From contig NZ_JABASS010000003.1 of assembly GCF_016107545.1 (NCBI RefSeq), positions 1-64,000 of the forward strand: DNA of 64,000 bases. Reading direction: 5' to 3'. This stretch comes from Psychrobacter namhaensis. Lineage in GTDB: Bacteria > Pseudomonadota > Gammaproteobacteria > Pseudomonadales > Moraxellaceae. Shown here one piece after another: positions 44,227-53,569 of this stretch; within the stretch, counting starts at the first letter, position 1, and every line of letters starts with the position of its first letter. A model generated the notes under the pieces. The model was not told the DNA's origin. It worked only from the letters and a program-made list of their open reading frames with translations, and ran no database searches. The position numbers were made by a program, and so were the translations under genes.

Positions 44227-44250
44227 GTAGTTCTTTATGTAGTTCTTTAT
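44227..44250. repeat. 12-bp tandem duplication at the holB stop
   Basis: GTAGTTCTTTAT occurs twice head to tail (44227-44238 and 44239-44250); the second copy contains the holB stop codon at 44247-44249. Confidence 0.93.
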
Positions 44251-45383
44251 AAGGATGCCAATTCTTGCATCAGCTTATCATAGACAAATTTTTCTTGCAC
44301 ATTTTGTTGCAGCGCAGTTTTGCCCTCTTGTAAGCTACTGGCAAACGCTACAAGTCCACTGTCAGCAGGTTGATAAACGTCTAAAATCGCTGTTAGATTG
44401 ACATCATTTTGTAGAGCGCTCAGCCCTAGACAGACACGGCGCAAATCAAGCAGCATCATCTCAGACAGTTGGATAAATTCTTTGACATCCAGCTGATTTT
44501 GCCAATAATCACTTGCGGCCACACTACTGCGCTTACCACTACGTAATGCCTGCCACGTGGTCAGCCACAGGGCACGCTTGTCATACCATGGTGCTTGCGC
44601 CATGGCTATCGCGGCGAGCGGTGCACCATTTGCAAGTTGGATAAGCTGCTCAATTGCCGCCGTACTGACCGCTTCACGATTGATGGTATGGCCTAGCGCT
44701 TGTGTCACATAATCAACGGCTACCGTAGACTCAATTGTTTGCAATGCCAGCTGCTGGACACGACTTTTGATGGTGGGCAATAACTGGGCGGGCGCATCAC
44801 TCATTAAAAACAAATGAACCTGTGCTTGTGGTTCCTCTAACGTTTTGAGTAACGCGTTGGCCGCAGCAACTGTCATTTGCTCAGCATGATCTAACACACA
44901 AATGCGCATCCCTTGCCCACCTTGATAAATAAAAGGCTGCAAGGCACGAATGTCATCCACTTTAATCTTAAGTGTGCTACTGCTAACTGCTTTGGCATTT
45001 TTTTTATCTGTTGCTTTGCTACTCAATTTTTCTGTGTTATCAGCATGGTCCACACCATTTGGCATACAAGCAATCGGTAACACTTGCAAGCTTGGATGCG
45101 TCCCTGATTTTAGCCACTGACAGCTCTCACATTCTGTACAAGCACCTGTGGGATGGCGGTCTCTCTCATGGCACAGTAACCAAGCCACGAACCGCCATAC
45201 AAACGCACGTTTGCCCATCCCCTGCATACCTGCTGCGAGCAGCGCATGAGGCAAAGACTGCTGTGACGTCAGCACCCGCTGCGTCAATTGCGACCACAAT
45301 TCTCGCTGCCACGGTAATAACGGCGCAAAATACATGCTGTCTGTGGTCTCTACTACGCCTTTATTTTCCATCATATCACTCAT
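44247..45383 (-). CDS. holB: DNA polymerase III delta-prime subunit
   Basis: HolB is part of the clamp-loader complex of the replicative polymerase. The 378 residues (E. coli 334) show LPHALLAAGMQGMGKRAFVW as Walker A-like region, a zinc-site region CHERDRHPTGACTECESCQW with four cysteines, and GMRICVLDHAEQMTVAAANALLKTLEEPQAQ with the LLKTLEEP motif. LFLMSDAPAQLLPTIKSRVQQ ends in the SRV/SRC-type motif. A polar insert with KATDKKNAKAVSSS (about 117-140) is extra. The start codon lies 2 bp after the kdsB stop, so translation is likely coupled. Confidence 0.94.
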   Translation of the reverse strand: MSDMMENKGVVETTDSMYFAPLLPWQRELWSQLTQRVLTSQQSLPHALLAAGMQGMGKRAFVWRFVAWLLCHERDRHPTGACTECESCQWLKSGTHPSLQVLPIACMPNGVDHADNTEKLSSKATDKKNAKAVSSSTLKIKVDDIRALQPFIYQGGQGMRICVLDHAEQMTVAAANALLKTLEEPQAQVHLFLMSDAPAQLLPTIKSRVQQLALQTIESTVAVDYVTQALGHTINREAVSTAAIEQLIQLANGAPLAAIAMAQAPWYDKRALWLTTWQALRSGKRSSVAASDYWQNQLDVKEFIQLSEMMLLDLRRVCLGLSALQNDVNLTAILDVYQPADSGLVAFASSLQEGKTALQQNVQEKFVYDKLMQELASL

Positions 45384-45385
45384 GG

Positions 45386-46204
45386 CTATGATTCAGCAGG
45401 GTTTTGAAAATCGGCTAAGCTCATCGCATTTAAACGATCCAAGTCTTCTTGGGTATCGACACCTGCTGGTAACTGGCAGGCAGCGGCGGCAATCGCGATA
45501 TGTCCACCATTCTCTAAAACCCGTAGTTGCTCTAGGCTTTCGAGTACCTCAAGCGGTGTTTGTGGCCAATGCACAAACTGCTGCAACAGACTGACGCGAT
45601 AAGCATACAACCCTAAATGACGATAAGCATTTTTTGGTGGTTGTTTGTCACGCTCATTGGCCAATACAACATCACGCTCGCAAGGAATGGGTGCTCGGCT
45701 AAAGTACAACGCACGTTGTCTGCTCTCAGAATGTTGACTGACCACTTTGACCACTGATGGACGCATAAAAGTCTCATAGTCGTCGATAGGCTCACACAAA
45801 GTGGCCATCACGCTGTCACTGTCTGCTACCAAAAGCGTCTTCACTTGCTCCAATAATAACGGCGGCACCAGTGGTTCATCACCCTGCATATTGACGATAA
45901 TATCATGCTCAGCCCAACCTTTGAGAGCAGCGACTTCGGCCAAACGGTCAGTGCCTGACACGTGCTCACTACTGGTCATCACCACCTCAAACCCAGCATC
46001 CGTGCATACTTGCGCAATGCGCTCATCATCCGTGGCAATGCACATATCATCCGCGAAATGTGCTGCCTGTGCCTTTTCAGCTACCCAAAGAATCATGGGC
46101 TTGCCATGAATACTCAATAATGGCTTACCGGGTAGCCGTGTGCTTTTAAAGCGCGCAGGAATGACAATATGCGTTTTAGCGGTTGTGAGGTCGACTGGTA
46201 ACAT
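45386..46204 (-). CDS. kdsB: 3-deoxy-manno-octulosonate cytidylyltransferase
   Basis: KdsB activates Kdo as CMP-Kdo for the LPS inner core. The 272 residues (E. coli 248) contain [56 protein letters not shown] and [17 protein letters not shown], followed by [12 protein letters not shown] and [17 protein letters not shown]. It lies between lpxK and holB in one tight minus-strand run, an order of LPS genes common in Gammaproteobacteria. Confidence 0.97.
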   Translation of the reverse strand: MLPVDLTTAKTHIVIPARFKSTRLPGKPLLSIHGKPMILWVAEKAQAAHFADDMCIATDDERIAQVCTDAGFEVVMTSSEHVSGTDRLAEVAALKGWAEHDIIVNMQGDEPLVPPLLLEQVKTLLVADSDSVMATLCEPIDDYETFMRPSVVKVVSQHSESRQRALYFSRAPIPCERDVVLANERDKQPPKNAYRHLGLYAYRVSLLQQFVHWPQTPLEVLESLEQLRVLENGGHIAIAAAACQLPAGVDTQEDLDRLNAMSLADFQNPAES

Positions 46205-46267
46205 GCGTTATTCCTATGGCAATTTTTATATGGTTTACAGCATTATCCATTGTTTGCTTTGGTGTCT

Positions 46268-47383
46268 TTACTTTTTTTTGATTTGAATGCCTACCTGTTT
46301 TAGCTGCTGCTCCAAACGAGCATAACAGCTGTCAGAGAGCACGGCGGTGACGGGTAACACCCATAACCTACTCACCAGTTCTATATACTCATCCGTTAGC
46401 GCTTGCTCGGCGGTATATTTTAATAAAAGCGCTCTTATTTTTACCGCGTCTTTTGTGGTAACAACGACTGGATAATCGCTATACTGTAACAGCTCAGCCA
46501 AGCTAAAATCATAATGGTCAGGATAAGGATGCCCGATAACTTCAAAGCCAAGTAAGTTTAAGGTATCAAAAAAGCGCTGCGGATAGCCGATACCACTCAC
46601 TGCATGTACCTTGCTACCCTTTTTAGGCGGTTTGCTACTTATGGGATTATTAAATGATGCAGATTGCCATAAAAGCTGCATATCATCTGCTTTTAGATGC
46701 ATTGTCTGGTCATTAACTTGAGGCTGACGACTGTCCTTTTGACGTTTACGAGTCTGAGCTGCTACAGCCTCTAGGCTTTTATGGTAAATGACACTTGCCC
46801 CTTCTAACCGTGACATTGGTTCACGTAAAAACCCTGTGGGTAGTAGCTGTTTGTTACCAAAACCCCGTGCCGCATCTACCACAATCCATTCGATATCACG
46901 TTGCAGAGCATAGTGCTGTAAACCATCATCGGCAATAATCAATTGCAAATCAGGATAAGCCTCTAACAAGGTGGTAATCGCTTGCGCGCGATTGGGGCAT
47001 ACCGCCATGGCCACCCCTGTCATGTTGACAATTAAACAGGGCTCATCCCCTACCACATTGGGCAAACTGGTGTCTCTAACCAGCGTTGGCATCTGGCTGG
47101 TGTCGCCGCCATAGCCGCGGCTAATAACACCAACTTTAATGCCTTGATCTTGCAAGTAGTCTACCAAAGCAATAATCAATGGTGTCTTGCCACTACCGCC
47201 TACACTAATATTGCCAATAACCATAACAGGTACGGGCGCACGATAACTGGATAACACCCCCACCTTATAAGCATAACGACGAATCGTCGTAATGAGGCCA
47301 TATAACCAGCTAATAGGTAGCAGCAGCCATAGCCAAGCGGCTTGACGTTGCCATGCACGCGTTACTGTCGTCTCAATACTCAT
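46268..47383 (-). CDS. lpxK: Tetraacyldisaccharide 4'-kinase
   Basis: LpxK phosphorylates the 4' position of the lipid A disaccharide precursor at the inner membrane. The 371 residues begin with a membrane-associating helix (WLWLLLPISWLYGLITTIRR), followed by Walker A in VIGNISVGGSGKTPLI (about 55-70), VGVISRGYGG, VGDEPCLI, LIIADDGLQHYALQRDIEWI (Walker B-like) and GIGYPQRFFDTL. A polar insert (about 205-225) is extra. Between msbA and kdsB, so part of an LPS cluster. Confidence 0.97.
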   Translation of the reverse strand: MSIETTVTRAWQRQAAWLWLLLPISWLYGLITTIRRYAYKVGVLSSYRAPVPVMVIGNISVGGSGKTPLIIALVDYLQDQGIKVGVISRGYGGDTSQMPTLVRDTSLPNVVGDEPCLIVNMTGVAMAVCPNRAQAITTLLEAYPDLQLIIADDGLQHYALQRDIEWIVVDAARGFGNKQLLPTGFLREPMSRLEGASVIYHKSLEAVAAQTRKRQKDSRQPQVNDQTMHLKADDMQLLWQSASFNNPISSKPPKKGSKVHAVSGIGYPQRFFDTLNLLGFEVIGHPYPDHYDFSLAELLQYSDYPVVVTTKDAVKIRALLLKYTAEQALTDEYIELVSRLWVLPVTAVLSDSCYARLEQQLKQVGIQIKKK

Positions 47384-47455
47384 TAGGGTTGGCCATTTAT
47401 CCTACTGGTTTAACGCTGCGTAAACGTCAAAGTTGTCCTAAAATATCTACTACAC

Positions 47456-49243
47456 TTACTCAAAATCACGTTCATACATTTGCGCATAGTGGCCTTGTTG
47501 CTGCATCAGCTCATCATGGGTGCCGAGCTCAACAATCTGCCCACCATCTAAGACAGCGATACGATCGGCTGACTCAATCGTTGTCAAACGGTGAGCAATG
47601 ACCAACGTTGTACGGTCTTTCATAACATTATCAAGCGCTTGCTGAATGTAGTATTCTGATTCATTATCAAGGGCGCTGGTGGCTTCATCTAAGATCAAAA
47701 TTGGCGCATCTTTTAATAAGGCACGAGCAATCGATAAGCGCTGACGCTGTCCGCCAGACAATTGTAACCCTTCTGCACCGATTTGACTTTGATAGCCGTT
47801 TGGCATCTTCATAATAAAATCATGCGCAAAGGCATCTTTTGCGGCTCTCTCAACTTCCGCTTGTGTCTTATTGGCTAAGCCACCATAAGCGATATTGTTA
47901 AATACGGTGGTATTAAACAGCACCACTTGCTGATTGACCATCGCAATCTGCGCGCGTAGAGACTCGAGAGTAATATCCTCAATCGGTATACCATCTAGCG
48001 TAATGTGACCTGACGTGGTCGATAAAGTACGTGTCAACAGATTAACCAAAGACGATTTGCCCGCGCCACTTCGCCCGACCAAAGCTACCGTCTCACCCGC
48101 TCTTACGTCTAACGTAAAGTCACGCAAGGCCACAGTAGAGTCTGGATAAACCAAGCTAACATTATCCAGTTTGATTTCACCTGTCAAAGCTGGGCTAAGC
48201 ACCCCTGTATCTTGTTCTTCTGGCTCATCTAATAACGCAAATATTGATTCACCAGCGGCAAGCCCTTTTTGCAGTTTTTGGTTGACATCAGTCAGCGAAC
48301 GCACCGGCTTACTGAGCAAGCCTGCAGCCGCGATATAGGAGATAAAGGCACCGGCAGAGATGTTGTCTATCACCGCTGGACGCAAGGCGAGCCATACCAC
48401 AACCGACATGGCTATTGCCATTAGTAGCTGCACGGCTGGCGTATTGATGCTGTTGGTCACGACGACCTTCATACCCTGGCGCAAGTTCTTTTTTGAGGTT
48501 TTATCAAAACGCTTGGCTTCGTAGGCTTGCCCACCATAGTTTTTGACCACTTGATAGCCACCGATAACCTCATTAGTGATGTGACTGACGTCGCCCATCG
48601 TCTCTTGTATGCCTTTAGACAGTCTAAGATAGCGCTTGGAGGCCACACGGATTAACCACAATATAGGAGGGAGTACGACAAATAAAATTAAGGTCAGGCG
48701 CCAATTGCTATAAAGCAAAAAACCTATCAGTGCCACGACTGTCAAACCATCACGTAATAAGGTCTTCATTGAGTCTGTACTAGCAGCCGTTACCTGCTCA
48801 ACATCAAATATCAATTTAGACGAGATGGTACCAGCTGGATTGGCCAGAAAAAATGAGCTTGGCAAGCGCAGCAGTTTATTAAAGACTTCCACACGCAGCT
48901 CATAAACCAGATTGCGTGACACCAAAGCAGAATAATAATTACCCAAAAAACTACCGACACCGCGTACAAAAAACAGTCCGATAATCATAAATGGAAACAA
49001 ATTTTGCTTGCTCTGATCATTCTGATTGATAGCATCAGTAATGTACTGCAATAACTTAGCAATCCAAATTTCTGTTCCCGCATTAATAGCAAAGCCTAAA
49101 ATGGTTAGCAGCAGGGCCCACCAGTACGGTTTTAGATAGCTCAATAGCCGCAATAATGTCTTATGTTTGGGTGTGCCTGATGATGCGACTGACACTTTTT
49201 TAGCAGAAGTTTTTGTAGAGTCAGGTTGATATGCTTGGCTCAT
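47456..49243 (-). CDS. msbA: Lipid A export permease/ATPase MsbA
   Basis: MsbA is a homodimeric ABC exporter that flips lipid A-core across the inner membrane. The 595 residues contain six membrane helices (about 35-330) and a nucleotide-binding domain with Walker A in LVGRSGAGKSSLVNLLTR, Q-loop IAMVNQQVVLFNTTV, signature LSGGQRQRLSIARALLKD and Walker B in ILILDEATSALDNES. It lies between exbD and lpxK; the msbA-lpxK pair is conserved in many Gammaproteobacteria. The N-terminal Ser/Thr/Lys leader is slightly long. Confidence 0.97.
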   Translation of the reverse strand: MSQAYQPDSTKTSAKKVSVASSGTPKHKTLLRLLSYLKPYWWALLLTILGFAINAGTEIWIAKLLQYITDAINQNDQSKQNLFPFMIIGLFFVRGVGSFLGNYYSALVSRNLVYELRVEVFNKLLRLPSSFFLANPAGTISSKLIFDVEQVTAASTDSMKTLLRDGLTVVALIGFLLYSNWRLTLILFVVLPPILWLIRVASKRYLRLSKGIQETMGDVSHITNEVIGGYQVVKNYGGQAYEAKRFDKTSKKNLRQGMKVVVTNSINTPAVQLLMAIAMSVVVWLALRPAVIDNISAGAFISYIAAAGLLSKPVRSLTDVNQKLQKGLAAGESIFALLDEPEEQDTGVLSPALTGEIKLDNVSLVYPDSTVALRDFTLDVRAGETVALVGRSGAGKSSLVNLLTRTLSTTSGHITLDGIPIEDITLESLRAQIAMVNQQVVLFNTTVFNNIAYGGLANKTQAEVERAAKDAFAHDFIMKMPNGYQSQIGAEGLQLSGGQRQRLSIARALLKDAPILILDEATSALDNESEYYIQQALDNVMKDRTTLVIAHRLTTIESADRIAVLDGGQIVELGTHDELMQQQGHYAQMYERDFE

Positions 49244-49333
49244 AAAAGCCTCAGTTTGGGAGTTATATTATGAATAGGCTGTGCTTACCACACAGTCTTA
49301 TAGGGTTTATTTGTGGCAAAAATTTGCTATATA

Positions 49334-49765
49334 TTATTGCGGCAACGGTTGGCCAAGTGGCACGACCGTACTGATATTGAGGTTTAAAAACCCGAGTTTA
49401 CCAGCGACATCCATCACCCGCACGACAGATTGGTGCGTGGCGTTGGCATCCGCGGCAATAACAAACAGCATATCACGGTTATTACCCGCTTCTTGCTGTA
49501 GCATGCTGGTTAACTCAGCTTCATTGCTGCTGGCAAGGGTGATGCCATTGACCAAATAACTGCCGTCTTCTTGTACCGCCACCTCGATGCTGTTTTTTTG
49601 CTCGGTCAGTGCGACACCTTCAGCTTCAGGGAGAATGATGTTTAAACGACTAAAGTGATTAAACGAGGTTGCCAGTAGCAAAAACACGATCAAAAACAGT
49701 AAGCAGTCAATCATCGGGGTCAAATTAATTTCAAGTGGTTCAACCGTCGGTTTTCTAAAGCGCAT
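49334..49765 (-). CDS. exbD: ExbD/TolR-family biopolymer transport protein
   Basis: This bitopic inner-membrane partner of ExbB has 143 residues. After a short basic N-terminus it has one helix with the channel aspartate (INLTPMIDCLLFLIVFLLLA) and a periplasmic domain (about 45-143). The ExbB-ExbD pair harnesses proton motive force; with no TonB gene nearby, its client is not evident here. ExbD-type start MRFRKPTVEPLEINLTPMID is typical. It follows exbB by 61 bp and precedes msbA. Confidence 0.93.
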   Translation of the reverse strand: MRFRKPTVEPLEINLTPMIDCLLFLIVFLLLATSFNHFSRLNIILPEAEGVALTEQKNSIEVAVQEDGSYLVNGITLASSNEAELTSMLQQEAGNNRDMLFVIAADANATHQSVVRVMDVAGKLGFLNLNISTVVPLGQPLPQ

Positions 49766-49826
49766 ATCACTCTCTTTAATTTACCTAATAACCCTAGGCT
49801 CGAGGCTTACTAACATGATTGCTGTG

Positions 49827-50561
49827 TTAAGCATTGGCTGTGGCCACTTTGTCTAGATCTGAGGGGTTCACTGACGACCCATAGCCCACCCTCCCATCTA
49901 ACGCTGTACCATGATCAGCCTGATTAAAACCAGAAAGATGCGTGCTGTCAAACAACTGATAGTCGTACAGCTCTTGAATCATAAGCCCAGCTTGGGTCTC
50001 AAATTGAGCATTAATATCGATAATGCGGCGCTGAAAGTAACGATAAGCAACAAGCGCAGGGATAGCAACAATCATCCCTGCGGCCGTAGTGATGAGCGCC
50101 TGTGACACGCCAGCTGCAAGCATTGTGGGATCTTGCATCGCCCCATCCGTAATCGCTAAGAATGAAGAGATAATACCCAATACCGTGCCCAGCAAACCTA
50201 GTAGCGGCGCAATGGCCCCGATGGTGCCTAGCATATTGATGTTTTTTTCTAATTGGTGAACTTGCACGCTCGCACGATTCTGCATATGCATCGTCATCGA
50301 CTCTAATCCATACTGACGATACAGCAAACCAGTCGCTAAAATGTCACCAAGCGCCGTTTTTTCTTTCACGTTCATCAGTTGTGTGCGGCCAATATCCCCA
50401 TTTTCCCGTAGGCGGGTTATCAACTGCTCGCGCAGTCTGCTCGGTACAATTTTGTTAAACTGTAAAGTATGGCTACGCTCGATAATGATAACCAACGCCA
50501 ATATTGAGCACACCACAATAGGCGTCATGAGCCAACCACCCGCTTTCACCAACTCCCACAT
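49827..50561 (-). CDS. exbB: ExbB/TolQ/MotA-family proton channel protein
   Basis: This 244-residue inner-membrane protein has three helices (about 12-30, 115-140 and 158-180). MWELVKAGGWLMTPIVVCSI begins the protein; LGTIGAIAPLLGLLGTVLGI and AAGVSQALITTAAGMIVAIP are the conserved channel-lining segments. It forms a proton-driven motor with the ExbD protein. It is placed between parB and exbD. No Fur-box-like sequence was seen upstream, so iron control is not supported by sequence. Confidence 0.93.
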   Translation of the reverse strand: MWELVKAGGWLMTPIVVCSILALVIIIERSHTLQFNKIVPSRLREQLITRLRENGDIGRTQLMNVKEKTALGDILATGLLYRQYGLESMTMHMQNRASVQVHQLEKNINMLGTIGAIAPLLGLLGTVLGIISSFLAITDGAMQDPTMLAAGVSQALITTAAGMIVAIPALVAYRYFQRRIIDINAQFETQAGLMIQELYDYQLFDSTHLSGFNQADHGTALDGRVGYGSSVNPSDLDKVATANA

Positions 50562-50646
50562 ACTGACTCTCTTTTATATTTTTATAAAAACAGACATTGC
50601 CAAAACACTTGAAATTGGAACCGTCACTGCAAACGGGTTTAATGCC

Positions 50647-51777
50647 TCAACCCTGCGCTTCTATGTGCTTAATCAAAGCGGCCAGCTGATCTTGACTATG
50701 GAAGAATATCTCAACGCTACCCTGACCGTCTTTTTTATGCTTCAGTTTTACCTGCGCCCCTAGCACGTCTGTCAGACGTTGCGTCAACTGCTCAGCATCG
50801 CGAGATTGTACTTGTTCGGTGCGGTTGGTTTTAGGCGGTGGTTGCAAAATGGATTTAACCAGCTTTTCAGCTTCGCGCACCGTCATACCGCCATCAATGA
50901 TTTTTTGGGCAATGATAGGCTGCTGGTCAGATGATAGGGCTAAAAGTGTACGCGCGTGCCCCATATCTAGAGCGCTGTTTGCCAAATGATCCTTTACCGT
51001 ATCATGCAGCTGGTTCAGACGCAGTAGATTCGATACCGTCGTGCGTGCTTTACCAACTACCTCAGCGATCATAGCGTGACTCATACCAAACTCTGTATGA
51101 AAGCGCTGTAATGCGGCAGCCTGTTCGATCACTGATAGATCTTCACGCTGGATATTTTCAATCAGCGCTAGTGCAATCGCCAACTCATCGGATAAGGCGC
51201 GCTCAATTGCTGGAATAACGGACTTTCCTGCCATCTTTGCTGCACGCCAGCGACGTTCACCCGCAATGATTTCATGAGTCACGAATGCTTCACTTTTATC
51301 TTCATTCGCAAGCAATGGACGTATAACAATAGGCTGCATCACGCCATGTTGTTCAATAGAAGACGCCAGCTCTGCAAGCGCCGTTTCACTCATATCACGG
51401 CGCGGTTGATACTTGCCAGCTTGCAAACGCGTCACATCGATTTGCACCAAGCTGATTTGGTCTTCTACGCTCGTATCCGAGCCAATACCACGCGACTTGT
51501 TGGCAGCGGCTTTACTGGTCGTACGCGGCAAACGCGCTTTTCGATGACTGGTATCAGACGTGTCAGGAGCCGTTGGCTTGGCAATCAACGTCTCACTAGG
51601 TTTTGCACGGTCTGGATGAGCTGGCGCATGTTTAGTTGGCGTGTCAGCTGGCAAAGCATGGTCACGCGCAGCCATATCGTCTTGCAAGGCAGAGGCGGTA
51701 ATTTGCTTTTCTTTTTTGATTGACCCCAACAAGGCATCCAAGCCTCGATTGGCAGCCAACCCTCTCTTCTTCGCCAT
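50647..51777 (-). CDS. parB: Chromosome-partitioning protein ParB
   Basis: ParB is a CTPase clamp that loads at parS sites and guides chromosome segregation with ParA. The 376 residues comprise an N-terminal Lys/Arg-rich leader (GLDALLGSIKKEKQ, then a long polar stretch to about 105), the ParB core (YQPRRDMSETALAELASSIE, GERRWRAAKMAGKSVIPAI with the CTP-binding motif), a helix-turn-helix (MSHAMIAEVVGKARTTVSNL) and a C-terminal dimer domain. No sequence close to the palindromic parS consensus (GTTTCACGTGAAAC) was found in this window. parA is upstream. Confidence 0.95.
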   Translation of the reverse strand: MAKKRGLAANRGLDALLGSIKKEKQITASALQDDMAARDHALPADTPTKHAPAHPDRAKPSETLIAKPTAPDTSDTSHRKARLPRTTSKAAANKSRGIGSDTSVEDQISLVQIDVTRLQAGKYQPRRDMSETALAELASSIEQHGVMQPIVIRPLLANEDKSEAFVTHEIIAGERRWRAAKMAGKSVIPAIERALSDELAIALALIENIQREDLSVIEQAAALQRFHTEFGMSHAMIAEVVGKARTTVSNLLRLNQLHDTVKDHLANSALDMGHARTLLALSSDQQPIIAQKIIDGGMTVREAEKLVKSILQPPPKTNRTEQVQSRDAEQLTQRLTDVLGAQVKLKHKKDGQGSVEIFFHSQDQLAALIKHIEAQG

Positions 51778-51935
51778 GATTACCTATCCTCTAACGCTAA
51801 AATAAAAGCCAAATAATGATTAATGCGGCTTACTAAAGATACAATATTAATTGTTTTATTACCTAACTGGGTGCGTTCACTGCTGACTGGTCAGTTTCTC
51901 TTACACACCATTATATTCACTGATGCGCCCTATCA

Positions 51936-52715
51936 TTAGCGGCTTTGTTTTATCACTTCTGCTGCTAATTTTTGATAAGCACGCGCCCCTTTGGACCATC
52001 TTTCATACGCGATCACAGGCAGGCCATGGGCAGGCGCTTCTGCCAAGCGAATATTTCTTGGAATGTGAGTTTTATACATAATATCGCCAAAGTGAGCTTC
52101 TAATTCAGCAGACACGTCACGAGCCAATGTGTTCCTCGCATCAAATAGCGTTCTTACCACACCGCGGATATACAGCTTAGGATTAAGCTCTGTCAAACGC
52201 TCAATGGTTTGCGACAAATCTGCCAATCCCTCTAGGGCGTAGTATTCACACTGCATCGGAATAATCACTCCATCAGTCGCAACCAACGCATTAATCGTCA
52301 GCAAGTTCAAGCTTGGCGCACAATCGATAATCACATAATCGTATGGCTGCTTTTGCGTCGCTACTTGGTCATTGACCAAATCAGCCATCGCTGTTTTAAA
52401 CAACTCGTGACTGTCAGCCTTACCCATCAAAGTAACATCCATGCCGGCCAAATCACGATTGGCACCGATCACGTCAAACCCTGCAGGACTACTGACAATC
52501 GCATCGGACAGCGACACACCATCAAGTAGCACATCAGCGATGGTCAGTCCCAGCTCGTTTTTGTCCACACCAGTACCACTGGTCGCATTGCCCTGTGGGT
52601 CTAAGTCAATCAGCAGTACGTTCTTGTGCTTAGCAGCCAAGCTCGCGGTCAAATTTACTGCCGTCGTGGTTTTGCCTACGCCGCCTTTTTGATTCGCAAT
52701 TGCTATGATTTCCAT
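51936..52715 (-). CDS. parA: Chromosome-partitioning ATPase ParA
   Basis: ParA is a deviant-Walker ATPase for chromosome segregation. From the ATG at 52715 it has 259 residues; the frame extends to a TTG at 52727, but the ATG gives the usual start MEIIAIANQKGGVGKTTTAV, which includes the deviant Walker A with its signature lysine. Other motifs are LLIDLDPQGNATSG and YVIIDCAPSLNLLTINAL, with C-terminal YERWSKGARAYQKL. It is upstream of parB and downstream of rsmG, the order found near the replication origin in many bacteria. Confidence 0.96.
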   Translation of the reverse strand: MEIIAIANQKGGVGKTTTAVNLTASLAAKHKNVLLIDLDPQGNATSGTGVDKNELGLTIADVLLDGVSLSDAIVSSPAGFDVIGANRDLAGMDVTLMGKADSHELFKTAMADLVNDQVATQKQPYDYVIIDCAPSLNLLTINALVATDGVIIPMQCEYYALEGLADLSQTIERLTELNPKLYIRGVVRTLFDARNTLARDVSAELEAHFGDIMYKTHIPRNIRLAEAPAHGLPVIAYERWSKGARAYQKLAAEVIKQSR

Positions 52716-52742
52716 ACACTCACTCAATTTAATTAGGGTCTG

Positions 52743-52771
52743 TTACTATTATTCTATTCTTTTTGTGTCAA
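52743..52771 (-). promoter_or_regulatory. Promoter-like element before parA
   Basis: A perfect -35 TTGACA (minus strand, 52766-52771) is followed after 17 bp by a poor -10 TAGTAA. It is about 30 bp before the parA ATG. Confidence 0.4.
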
Positions 52772-52852
52772 CTATCGTCATTCCTAGCACTGAATTGTCA
52801 TCACTACCATACTGCTGTTGCATGACTGCTACCTCAACAAGGTGCTCATAGC

Positions 52853-53569
52853 TTAGACATTTTTAGCCGACAATTCAATTAAATGACGACTGTCATGCAG
52901 GCGTGGTATGGTCAATTTAATGGTTTTTATCAACCAATCACCCTCAAGTGCTTGTAGCTCTTCGTCGCTTGGCGCTTTACCTTTCATGGCGCATAAATAA
53001 CCCTTGTCCGCCAACCGTGGCTGCGCTACTTCAACAAAGTCAATCAAGCTGGCAAACGCTCTGGACGTGACCACATCGTAGCTGGCCTCATGTGCTTCAA
53101 TACGTGAGGCAATAGGCTGCATATTAGTTAAACCCAGCTCGCTACTGATTTGCTTAATAAAACGGATTTTTTTCTGATTACTATCAAGTGCCGTACACTG
53201 ACGCTCAGGCTGGCAAATCGCGATAATAACCGCCGGCAAACCTGCCCCAGTACCGATATCAAGCAGTGACCCTGACGGCAAATGCGTTATAATAGCTAAA
53301 CAATCAATCACATGTTTGATCAGTGCTTCTTCTGGATCGGTAATTGCGGTCAGATTATACGCTTTATTCCATAACAAAAGCTGATCTAAGTACAATAATA
53401 GCATGCGCTGCTGCGTCTCACTTAAGGGTAGACTTAGCGTGTTTATTGCTTGTGACAAGGTATTGGCGAGCGCTGGCAGTTGTGAGCCGAGCTTTACAAA
53501 GCCCGTCGGGTCAATATGGATATTGCCCATACTAGCAGACGATGAAGAGGTTTTAGTAGAAGCTGACAT
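52853..53569 (-). CDS. rsmG: 16S rRNA (guanine-N7)-methyltransferase RsmG
   Basis: RsmG (GidB) methylates G527 of 16S rRNA using S-adenosylmethionine. The 238 residues have the family motifs MLLLYLDQLLLWNKAYNLTA, HVIDCLAIITHLP, LLDIGTGAGLPAVIIAI (cofactor loop) and TSRAFASLIDF. A short Ser/Thr leader precedes the conserved part. mnmG (gidA), often adjacent upstream, is not: the next gene to the right is a divergent LonB-like gene. Confidence 0.95.
   Translation of the reverse strand: MSASTKTSSSSASMGNIHIDPTGFVKLGSQLPALANTLSQAINTLSLPLSETQQRMLLLYLDQLLLWNKAYNLTAITDPEEALIKHVIDCLAIITHLPSGSLLDIGTGAGLPAVIIAICQPERQCTALDSNQKKIRFIKQISSELGLTNMQPIASRIEAHEASYDVVTSRAFASLIDFVEVAQPRLADKGYLCAMKGKAPSDEELQALEGDWLIKTIKLTIPRLHDSRHLIELSAKNV

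Noticed and set aside
49334-50561. exbB/exbD as an iron-uptake (TonB) operon
   Set aside because: No tonB, receptor or Fur-box-like sequence is nearby; context is parAB and LPS genes.
50341-50763. 140-codon plus-strand frame overlapping exbB and parB ends
   Set aside because: Antisense to two conserved genes with no coding signature.
51274-51723. 149-codon plus-strand frame opposite parB
   Set aside because: Antisense shadow within conserved parB; composition is that of reversed coding sequence.
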